NCBI RefSeq assembly: GCF_003073045.1
Contig: NC_037594.1
Coordinates: forward strand, 26,418,927-26,482,926
Length of the DNA: 64,000 nt
Origin: Pomacea canaliculata
Taxonomy: Eukaryota > Mollusca > Gastropoda > Architaenioglossa > Ampullariidae
Reading direction: 5' to 3'
Below are positions 38,630-48,544 of the stretch, piece after piece (the first letter of the stretch is position 1; the number at the start of each line of letters is the position of its first letter). Both the position numbers and the translations under genes were made by a program. The notes under the pieces are model-generated. The model was not told the DNA's origin, ran no database searches, and saw nothing but the letters and a program-made list of their open reading frames with translations.

Positions 38630-39113
38630 TAAAGGGATTGTAAAGGCAAAATAAAACTGCATAGAATGGCTTAAAGAGTAGGATAAATGTAAATCTCGTC
38701 TATTTATATGTGTGTTCAGGTGGAAAACGTTGAAGGTTTTTAGTAGAATGTTGTGTTTAATAAGAGAAATTACACGGCACTCTTTTTTTGCTTCCACGAA
38801 GTCTCGTTCTCCGTCACGTGACCCTATGACGTGTGATTTCCATAGTGACAACCATGCCTCGAGAACGTGCTGCACCCGATTGCCACGAAAAGATGAAAAA
38901 GATTCAAAATTGTCTTTTCATCAGTTTCCGACAGACAGAGCCTTACAAGCCTGACACACAGAGTGTGTCATACGATAAAATGACGTCAAATCTTCGCAAT
39001 GACCTCAGACACTTCCTGGGCGTGTGACGTCACAAGGAGACTGATGTCACAAGGAGACTCGTCTGCTCGAGCATCTCGGGAAGATATCGTGGTTACTCGG
39101 CGGAAGGACACAA
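38630..39113. repeat. Dispersed 490-bp repeat, copy 2
   Basis: Matches 18588-19075 in the same orientation. Two of the three TGACGTCA octamers are kept (38981-38988, 39025-39032); the third reads TGATGTCA. Its right end abuts the start of duplication unit 1, so it may mark a recombination boundary. Confidence 0.85.
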
Positions 39114-40282
39114 GGGTGAAACGAAGTGGCTTGTGTATGAGATTTGTAGGGAATGAGTGATTGTGCAGTGTTGTGAGTGTGGTAGTGAAGAATAGATTGA
39201 CTCGCTAGATATCTGGATTAGGGTTAAGGAGTATAGTTAGTGTTAACAGGACGACCTAGATAACTAGCCAAGATAGGGAACTGGATCATTTGCAAACCTG
39301 CCTGTTCTTTGTATTTCCTTTGTCATTTAGTAATTTGTAAAATCCTCTCGATTATTAATGACTTTCTTTAATAAACTAAATTGCTTTGAGTTGTTTATTG
39401 GGGTGATGCATGCTGGGGGCTCAACGAGTTAATTAAAAGTGTTAATAAGCAATTTAGTATGGCTGCATGCGGTAAATGTCGACGTGATTTGGTGGAGGTA
39501 TCGAGAGTGTGATAGGCCGGAGCGACGGAAATCATAACCTCTACCATCTCCACGTGCTCCTACCCCAGAGGTTCACTACAAGGGTGAAACTCCTACACAT
39601 CGGATGCTTTTATCAATCTGCAAAACAAAAAAACAAAACAAAACAAAAAACAAAAAAAAAAAAACAAAAAACAAAAAACCCCCAACAACAACAAACAAAC
39701 AAAAACCGCAATTCATTCAGATTGGTCTTGAAGCAAATGAACAGATAATGCTAGATTCTGAAAGCTGATTCGCGCGCCTTGCAGCGACACACAGAGAATT
39801 CAGTTTGCTTCAAGTCGTGCGACAAGGTCATAGGTTACATTGGCAGCCAAGCTTAGGATGGGTGACGATACTGTTCGAGACGAGACATACATTACATAGC
39901 AAACCAGCACAAAACTGTGGCCCCCACAGGCGAATTCCTCGCTCCCACCCACTGACACGCATCCGAACACACCTTCAGTCTGCATGCTTACCAACATCAT
40001 GAATGCACCCACTTAACCTTTGACCAACATCTTTTAATTTTCGTAGCACAAACACCTAAATTAATTATTCAGTATTCCAGGAAAGGGTCATTACTCAATT
40101 CTTAATTCTTGTGAGTGTAAATCACAGGTTACCGAGGCTGTGACCCATAGAATGATAATATTCTGTAGAACTGTAATTGAAAACTGAGAGGCAAGACCTA
40201 CAACAGCTCTTGTCGTTATTTATTGGTGTTGGTCTTTTCTTTTGCTTCTTCGATAAGCAGAGCTTCTGACTCGGGTCCAGAA

Positions 40283-40374
40283 TTAACCTAGTTCTTGTCC
40301 AGAGCTGCGTCGCTTTTTTCCACCATCTGGCGAATAATGAGATAATAAGAGTAAAACGAGTAACAAAAACATGA

Positions 40375-40405
<31 letters not shown>

Positions 40406-41403
40406 TTAGTACGTAAAAGTCGAGTACTGACCATCGTGATTAAAGCAGCAGACATGCGAGTGATGTCGACAATAGTCTGCATTGTACACGCCCGTGCACG
40501 TGGGACCTGGAGGTTAACAGTTTCCCTTCACTCGATAACATTTGTCACAAGATACTGGGGAATAAACACACACACACACACACGTACGTATGTGAAAGTC
40601 GAGTACTCACGCCTGGGAGGAAAGCAGCAGACATGCGATGGATGATGACACAAGCCTGTACGGACCACGCCCATGCACGAGTGACCTGGAGGTTTACAGA
40701 TTCCCCTCCCTCTCTGACATTGGTTACAAGAAACTGGGGAATGAACAAAAAACATACACACCACTACTAGTAGAAATGACCTTCTTTGAGGAGAACATTT
40801 GCAGAAGAACTAACAGGAACCTAACTCTTAGCTGATTAACCGTTTTTACTGTCTTGGTTCAAACTTTCTCCCGCTAAGAAAATAAGTTTCTTATATTGTT
40901 TTATTTTCTATATGGTATATTATCAATATTGACACAAAACAGTTTCGTTTAGTATTTTAGTATTTGTTTCTCTGCATTACACTCTAAAATTTAAAATAAC
41001 TTTAAGTCGTTTATTATTGTACTTTGATTTTATATTCACTGTACCATATGCTAGCGTGGATATTTCCCCAATGTGATTTATGTAACCTTTCTCTGAACTC
41101 CAGATATTATCAACAAGCAGCTTTTTCGGTATTTTGCTATTGTGTTCTCTATCATATATTGCATGTATCAACATTAAGAAGTTTTGTTGCTATAGCTTCT
41201 ACGGTAGCTACTACTGTCTGATATGTTTTAACCATGTTTAGGTTTTTATTATTTTTTGTGTAGATTGATAGTCGAGGAAGACTTAAAAAAATACATATAT
41301 CAGCTGCTGGCAGCGAGGCTGGCAATCAGTGTTGCGTGTCACCTGTTTCCATGCAGACGAACGTGATCAACACCAAGACCGTGACACAGGCCGCCACACC
41401 CAT
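40283..41403 (-). CDS. Novel secreted cysteine-rich peptide, copy B
   Basis: Same architecture as copy A. Exons: 41403-41343 (signal peptide, identical in protein to copy A), 40733-40611 (cysteine core), 40326-40283 (tail, stop TAA). All introns are phase 1, giving 75 residues. The core keeps all seven cysteines (SCNQCQRGRGICKPPGHSC, MGVVRTGLC, HVCC) and the tail reads HGGKKRRSSGQELG, ten residues shorter than in A and C. A second cysteine-exon copy lies within the intron before the tail exon (40554-40432). An AATAAA signal lies soon after the stop on the minus strand. Function is unknown. Confidence 0.75.
40432..40554 (-). pseudogene. Second cysteine exon (2b) of copy B, probably inactive
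   Basis: This exon-like segment is 123 bases like the used cysteine exon, with CCCCAG acceptor and a GTCAGT donor, and would splice in phase 1 at both ends. It encodes SCDKCYRVKGNC, PTCTG, DYC and HSHVCC, so the cysteine spacing is recognisable, but it is not open throughout, a state shared with the copy in unit 2. It may be a relic of an alternative-exon pair. Confidence 0.6.
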
Positions 41404-41639
41404 CACTTGTGGTACAGGACACCCTGCCCTCTGTCAACTGGCCACAACAGTCGATTGAGCTTTCCAAGTTTCAAGCACACTAAGAGAATAGAAAACATTT
41501 CTGTCATAAAGGCAGTCACCTGCCCACACCAAGGGAAAACACATGAGCAGAGCGAGGTCAGGTGAACGCGAATTCACGCGCCATCGTCAACGCTGAACAC
41601 GGGACAAGGTATGAGAAAGAGAAGATCAAGAAAAGGTAA

Positions 41640-42890
41640 AACTAATTTAACCGTATCACAAAGTCAGATGTCAAATGTGTACAGTCTAAACTCTAACATA
41701 CACAAACTAAACCAAATAACAGGAGATTGCATCAACTCACTAGCGACAGACCACACTATAGTCCACCTAGTTTCTGGAAGTCTATCTGCACTAAGCCAGG
41801 TGAGTCTGCTTTTCAAGTGCCATGTCCTAGACACGGATAATCAATCACGTTCTGTCCTTACTGCCACTCTATGAATACACACTGAATAAATAAATAAACG
41901 AAAGGACTTCTATTCTTGGGTTGACACGCTAGAGACCTCTTGAAAAACCGGTACACAAATTAAATAAGACTTTGGAAAGGGAAACGAAACAAAAAATTGC
42001 GTATATTAATCTTCTTCAAAAGGTTGAAAGTCACTAGTAATACTTTATAGATGGCAACTTGTCGTGCGCTGCCACCCTTAGCATGCATACCTTAATTGAC
42101 TTCACCCTCGCACGCACGCGCGGAGCTCTTCAGTCACGACAACGAGCGATGGGGCCAGCAGCACGGGGTACGTACGTGACTGTCACGTGAAGGCGAGGCG
42201 ATGGACCGTCGTGCTGTGGGCTGCAAATTAAATCGAATACATGGCTGCCTTCCCTCAGCACCTAATCATGTCGGCCTCACATTAGTCCTGAAACACGACT
42301 GCATCCTGGCTCAGCAAACTTAATTACAATCCAGATAGGTCTGCCACTAAGGGTTCTTAGTTTCTAGAGAGGATAAAGGATTTGAGAGCTCATCCATTAT
42401 TATTATAGACCTCTGAAACAAATGAAAGGAAGACACGTGAACTACAAACATGATCAGCTGATTAGTTATGAAATCTTACTTTTCAACATCATACAAACTC
42501 AACTGGTCGAAGAGAAAGAATTAGGAGCGCCTGTCGACAGAACAACCTCTCGAGAACGTGGCGGTTTATTTGGGAACCCTTCAATATTGTTTTTGGTTCA
42601 GTTGTAGATAAATTATTATTTTGTAGCACACAGTTTACGCAATAGTGATTTAAAACATCATCTTTCAACCGATTAGACAACAAGAGAACGTGATTGCCAT
42701 GGTAACTAATTCCCGACGCTGATTGTTGACAAGATACAATGACGTAAACATGACGTGGAGCTGTTGAGGCGGTACGGGAAGGGAAGAAAACTAATGGCGT
42801 TAAATTGAATGAGACATTATCTAACCAATGCATTGGCATCATATTTAGAGGATAATAATTTGCATGCGTACATAATTATAACTGCTGCAG
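41640..42890. other. Unit-1 spacer including 1.1 kb absent from unit 2
   Basis: Up to about 41756 the sequence matches unit 2 (46717-46838); from there to about 42895 there is no counterpart in unit 2. No transposon ends, coding exon or RNA gene was recognised in the extra segment, so insertion here and deletion in unit 2 are both possible. Confidence 0.5.
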
Positions 42891-43770
42891 GCCAGCGCTT
42901 CAGTTCCCGAGGAAACACGAGACACTACGTGTAGGGGAGTGGAGGCTGCGTCTGCCTATATAGAAAGGTGCGGTGTTTGTATTTTTGTACATTTCGAGGT
43001 TTTTGTATGTTGAATTTTTTATGTACAATTTCCAAAAGATATGAATGATCGAGTGATTTTGTTCTCGTTCGTAACTGTCAATAGGCGCAGTCTGCGGGCT
43101 GGGAGATGGGCCATGAAGTGAAAGGACGTCAGTGTTTGAGTCTGGCTAATGCCACGGACTAATCGGCCTGGCAGATGCCATGAAGAGTTTTATGTGTTTT
43201 GTTTTGTAAATTTTTTTAGTTTGTACTGGTATCCTGGAGTATATGGCCCAGGAAGACAACGTCTGACCCCAAGAAGCAGTGTTTGATATGTCAGGAGGTG
43301 AGGTCGCTCGATCGTCTCCAGAGACGTGTCATTCAGTGCATATAACGTCTGTCCCCTAGTAGAGACGTCAGCTGTGTTTCGTGTGTGTAATAATTGTTTT
43401 TATGATTTAAGATAAGTTGTGAGTGTCGTATATATATAGATGGATGGAGCATTAGTCACCAGAGACAGCTGATACAGTGAAAGCAGTGTTGTGCCGAACT
43501 TTACACTTTATTATTCTTAATTTGATCATCAAGAAAAGGTATTTTCTATTAGGACTGATTTTAGAATTAGATAGTAATAAAGTGAATTTTATAGCAAGAG
43601 AGAGAAAATAATAAGAAATTTCCCTATAAGCAGCATAAAGTCGGCACCGCCTGTAACCTGTTCGCATACTTTTCGGGACAAATAAAAGACGACCGCCTGT
43701 GTATGATCGACATCCTATGCCCGGGTCGAAGTCAACCGTTCCTGTGTGAATTTTGTAATGATTATTTCAG

Positions 43771-43881
43771 TTCCTTTGGCCACCATCATGTTTCACAGTA
43801 TATATATTAACCAAGGATTTTGCTAAGGTGAAAGCCATTAAAAAGTTGGGGTTTTGTTTAACACGCCAGTCTGTCACTAAA
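43771..43881 (+). pseudogene. Relic of isopentenyl phosphate kinase exon 2
   Basis: The segment TCCTTTGGCCACCATCATG to CTGTCACTAAA, bounded by ATTTCAG and GTGAGTAAATT, matches IPK exon 2 at 49708-49810 and its flanking intron. It is 111 bases against 103 and does not keep the reading frame. No matching exon 1 lies upstream in this unit. It is the by-product of the segmental duplication. Confidence 0.88.
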
Positions 43882-45162
43882 GTGAGTAAATTATTTTGTG
43901 GTCATTTCACTTATCACAAGACTGTCTTCATCTATAAGGCAGTTTCAGTTCAACCTTGGAGCCCTCCATCCAGCGAGAAACCATTGTACGACATCGCAAG
44001 TGACAGTTGTGTGTGTCCAGCAGAGGCTACACATCACACGTGAAGGCTTGTGTGAAGTGAAGTGGCATGTGTATGAGATTTGTAGGGAATGAGTGATTGT
44101 GCAGTGTTGTGAGTGTGGTAGTGAAGAATAGATTGACTCACTAGATATCTGGATTAGGGTTAAGGAGTATAGTAGTGTTAACGGGACAACCTAGATAACT
44201 AGCCAAGATAGAGAACTGGATCACTTGCACACCTGCCTGTTCTTTGTATTTCCTTTATCATTTAGTAATTTGTATAATTCTCTCGATGATTAATCACTTT
44301 CTTTAATAAACTAAATTGTTTTGAGTTGTTTATTGGGGTGATGCATGCTGGGGGCTCAACGAGTTAAATAAAAGTGTGAATAAGCAATTTAGTATGGCTG
44401 CATGCGGTAAATGTCGACGGGATTTGGTGGAGGTATCGAGAGTGTGATAGGCCGGAGGGACGGAAATCATAACCTCTACCATCTCCACGTGCTCCTACCC
44501 CAGAGTTTCATAACAAGTGTGAAACTCCTACACATCGGATGCTTTTATCAATCTGTAAAACGAACAAACAACAACAACAACAACAACAACAACAAAACAA
44601 AAACAAACAAACAAAAACCGCAAGCCATTCAGGTTGGTCTTGAAGCAAAGGAACAGATGATGCTACATGTATATTGTGAAAGCTGATTCGACACAGAGAG
44701 AATTCAGTTTGCTTCATATCGCTCGACAAGGTCATAGGTTACATTGGCAGCCAAGCTTAGGATGGGTGACGATACTGTTCGAGACGAGACATACATTACA
44801 TAGCAAACCAGCGGCTAAAAACCTCCCCCACAGGCGAGCTCCTCCCTCCCACCCACAGACACGCATCCGAACACACCTTCAGTCTGCATGCTTACCAACA
44901 TCATGAATGCACCCACTTAACCTTTGACCAACATCTTTTAATTTTCGTAGCACTGACACCTAAATTATATAATTATTCAGTACTCCAGGAAAGGGTCATT
45001 ATTCGATTCTTAATTCTTGTGAGTGTAAATCACGGCTTACCGAGGCTGTGATCCATAGAAGGACAATATTCTGTAGAACTGTAATTAAAAACTGAGAGAC
45101 AAGACCTACAACAGCTCTTGTGTCGTAATTTATTGATGGTGGTCTTTTCTTTTGCTTCTTCG

Positions 45163-45553
45163 CTAAGCAGAGCTTCTGACTCGGGTCCAGAACTGACCTA
45201 GGTCTTGTCCAGAGCTGCGTCGCTTTCTTGCCTCATCTGGAGAATAATAAGAGTAATAAACGAGTAGCAAGCACATGAACACACATACACTCACACACAC
45301 TCACACTCACACACACTCACACTCACTCACACACAAACGTTAGTACGTAAAAGTCGAGTACTCACGATCGGAATTAAAGCAGCAGACATGCGAGTGATGT
45401 CGACAATACTCTGCATTGTACACGACCGTGCACGTGGGACCTAGAGGTTAACAGTTTCCCTTCACTCGATAACATTTGTCACAAGATACTGGGGAATTAA
45501 CAACACACGCACACGCACGCGCACACACACGCACGCACACACACACACACGCA

Positions 45554-45633
<80 letters not shown>

Positions 45634-46463
45634 TACGTACGTAAAAGTCGAGTACTCACGCCTGAGAGGCAAGCAGCAGACATGCGATGAATCTTGACAC
45701 AAGCCTGTACGGACCATGCCCATGCACGAGTGACCTGGAGGTCTACAGATTCCCTTCCCTCTCTGACATTGGTTACAAGAAACTGAGGAATAAACAAAAA
45801 ACATACACACCACTACTTGTAGAAATAACCTTCTTTGAGGAGAACATTTGCAGGAGAACTAACAGGAACCTAACTCTTAGCTGATTAACCTTTTATGATG
45901 TTTTGGTTTACACTTTCTTCCGTTAAGAAAATAACAGTTTCTTATATTGTTTTCTATATGGTACATTATCAATATTAACACAGAATAGTTTCGTTTAGTA
46001 TTTTAGTATTTGTTTCTCTGCATTACACTCTAAAACTTAAAATAACTTTAAGTCGTTTATTATAGTACTTTGATTTTATATTTACTGTACCATATGCTAG
46101 CGTGGATATTTGCTCCAATGTGATTTATGTAACCTTTCTCTGAACTCCAGATATTATTAGTATTATCAACAAGCAGCTTTTTTCGGTATTTTGCTATTGT
46201 GTTCTCTATCATATATTACATATACTGTATCAACATTAAGAAGTTTTGTTGCTATAGCTTCTACGGTAGCTACTACTGTCTGATATGTTTTAACCACGTT
46301 CAGGTTTTTATTATTTTTTGTGTAGATTGACAGTCGAGGAAGACTTAAATATATATATATCAGCTGCTGGCAGCGAGGCTGGCAATCAGTGTTGCGTGTC
46401 ACCTGTTTCCATGCAGACGAGCGTGATCAACACCAAGACCGTGACACAGGCCGCCACACCCAT
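45163..46463 (-). CDS. Novel secreted cysteine-rich peptide, copy C
   Basis: Exons: 46463-46403 (signal peptide MGVAACVTVLVLITLVCMET), 45782-45660 (cysteine core), 45236-45163 (tail, stop TAG), all phase-1 introns, 85 residues. The core keeps every cysteine (SCNQCQRGKGICRPPGHSC, MGMVRTGLC, HVCC). The tail reads HEARKRRSSGQDLGQFWTR and onward, parallel to copy A. The 423-base second intron contains a long CA tract and exon copy 2b. AATAAA (minus strand, 45134-45129) lies 29 bases after the stop. Against copy B the core exon differs at eight bases, all changing an amino acid. Function is unknown; a secreted immune or signalling peptide is inferred. Confidence 0.75.
45366..45488 (-). pseudogene. 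Second cysteine exon (2b) of copy C, probably inactive
   Basis: Counterpart of 40432-40554: 123 bases, CCCCAG acceptor, GTGAGT donor, cysteine spacing visible, not open throughout. The common state of both 2b copies shows that it was inactive before units 1 and 2 separated. Confidence 0.6.
45504..45630. repeat. (CA)n / (CG)(CA) microsatellite
   Basis: A long alternating purine-pyrimidine CA tract with CG interruptions, in intron 2 of cysteine-rich gene C. Shorter homologous tracts sit at 37247-37290 and 40375-40401 in copies A and B, so the tract predates the duplications and has expanded in copy C. Confidence 0.92.
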
Positions 46464-46939
46464 CACTTGTGGTACAGGACACCCTGCCCTCTGTCAACTG
46501 GCCACAACAGTCGATTGAGCTTTCCAACTTTCAAGACAACAAAGAGAAAAGAAAACATTTCTGTCATAAAGAGATCATACCCTACCTATACGCAGTCACC
46601 TGTCCACACCAACGGAAACACATGAGCAGAGCGAGGTTAGGTGAACGCGAATTCACGCGCCATCGTCAACGCTGAACACGGGACAAGGTATGAGAAAGAG
46701 AAGATCAAGAAAAGGTAAAACTAATTTAACCGTATCACAAAGTCAGATGTCAGATGTGTACAGTCTAAACTCTAACATACACAAACTAAACTAAAATAAC
46801 AGGAGATTGCATCAACTCACTAGCGACAGACCACACTAGCTTCACTTCCCGAGGAGACACAGCGATCGAGTGCCGAGACACTATATATATATACACACGT
46901 GTGGGGGAGTGGAGGCTGCGCCTGCCTGTATAGAAAGTA

Positions 46940-47679
46940 CAGTCAAATCTCCCTACTATGCCACCCCGCTACTATGCCACTCTCGGTATTATGCCACTTT
47001 TGCTCGGTCCCGACTATAAATTCAATGTAAAAAAAAATTTACTATGCCACCCCAGACTCTCGCTACTATGCCACTTTTTTGTGACTATTAAAAGACACAA
47101 GTTGTGAAATTCCACGCAGTGCTCGATTACTATACTGTATGGTAGTGTGGGACATTGCAGTTAGGTGGATGGAACCTAGCACGCACACAGGGAGGGTGGA
47201 GGCTGGCAATGGTGGTGGTCGCTGGCCGGGTGACAGCCACGTGACAGAGGGAAGGTGTGAGGGGGTCGACTAGCGACAGGATGCAGGTGCGCGGATGTGG
47301 TTGGGAGGGGTGGAGGATGAAGAGGTGAGGGGGAGAATGAGAGGAGACAGCTAGCGAAGCCGAAAATTCTTGAGAGCTTTGGACCAGACCTGGGCAAAGG
47401 CCTCCTATCTCTGACCGGCCCGCCCACCCGCCCGCCAGTATATATACTATACATACAGTATTGGGTAAAACTGAGTTAACTATATTAGTCCGGCCCTCTA
47501 AAACCATCCCAATTTCTCATGCGGCCGCTTGGGAAAATTAATTGCCCACCCCTGCTTTGGACTGACGGGTAACTTGAACAAATAAAGCCGTTTTTACGAA
47601 CCCTCTCTACTATGCCACTCTCGCTACTTTGCCACTTTTGCTCGGTCCCGGTAGGTGGCATAGTAGGGAGATTTGACTG
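46940..47679. mobile_element. TA-flanked non-autonomous DNA transposon, 740 bp
   Basis: Terminal inverted repeats CAGTCAAATCTCCCTACTAT continue with GCCAC at both ends; TA flanks each side (46938-46939, 47680-47681). Near each end the phrase ACTATGCCAC is repeated several times as subterminal repeats. The GC-richer middle lacks a transposase. The homologous site in unit 1 (about 42966) is empty, so insertion followed the duplication. The CAGT ends and TA target fit the pogo/Tigger or related IS630-Tc1 group. Confidence 0.9.
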
Positions 47680-48544
47680 TATACGTGCGGTGCTTGTATT
47701 TTTGTACATTTCGAGGTTTTTGTATGTTGATTTTTTTTATGCATTCTTTTCAAAAGATATGAATGATCGAGTGATTTTGTTCTCGTTCGTAACTGTCAGC
47801 AGGCGCAGTCTGCAGGGCTGGGAGATGGGCCATGAAGTGAAAGGACGTCAGTGTTTGAGTCTGGCTAATGCCACGGACTAATGGGCCTGGCAGATGCCAT
47901 GAAAAGTGTTTGTGTTGTTTTGTTTTGTAAATTAGTTTAGTTTATACTGGTATCCTGTAGTATATGGCCCAGGAAGACAACGTCTGACCCCAAGAGGCAG
48001 CGTTTGATATGTCAGGAGGTGAGGTCGCTCGATCGTCCCCAGAGACAGTGTCATTCAGTGTATGTATAACGTACGCCTGTCCCAAAGTGGAGACGTCAGA
48101 ATTGTGTTTTGTGTGTGTAACTGTTTTTATGATTTAAGATAAGTTGTGAGTGTGGAAGATATATAGAGATTTATGTAACATTAGTCCCCAGAGACAGTTG
48201 ATACAGTGAAAGCAGTGTTGTGCCGAACTTAACACTTTATTATTCTTAATTTGATCATCAAATAAAGGAACTTTCTCTCAGGACTGATTTTTACAATTAG
48301 ATATTAATCAAGTGAATTTTATAGCAAGAGAGAGAGAGAGAGAAAATAATAAATTTCCCTCTTAGCAGCCTATAAGTCGGCACCGCCTGTAACCTGTTCA
48401 CATACTTTTCGGGACAAATAAAAGACGACCGCCTGTGTATGATCGACCTCCTCTGCCCGGGTCGAAGTCACCCTCTCCTGTCGGAAGGTGAAGGTGACAA
48501 AAGCTTTAAATTTTGAGCTCTTGGCTGCAGAATTTGTGTTAACT

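Larger units (their letters stand above)
39114..43962. repeat. Tandem segmental duplication unit 1
   Basis: From GTGAAACGAAGTGGC this unit parallels 44048-49889 in the same orientation, by eye with few differences outside simple repeats. It carries cysteine-rich gene B and a flank matching the sequence just upstream of IPK, then a relic of IPK exon 2. Differences from unit 2: an extra 1.1 kb at about 41757-42895, no transposon at the site of 46940-47679, and loss of the segment matching 48480-49685 that holds IPK exon 1. Confidence 0.88.

Noticed and set aside
45448-45813. Cys-Val repeat protein on the minus strand
   Set aside because: Translation of the CA tract read through from the true cysteine exon; the exon ends at a GTGAGT donor before the tract.
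37351-45884. A 65-codon plus-strand frame recurs at 37351-37548, 40638-40835 and 45687-45884
   Set aside because: It lies antisense to the cysteine exon and its intron. It lacks a signal, domain or splice partner, and its recurrence follows from the segmental duplication. The minus-strand gene has phase-matched exons and conserved cysteines.
37817-46625. Plus-strand frame beginning MLRVTCFHADE in all three blocks
   Set aside because: It is antisense to the signal-peptide exon; the frame ends differ among copies and no exon signals support it.
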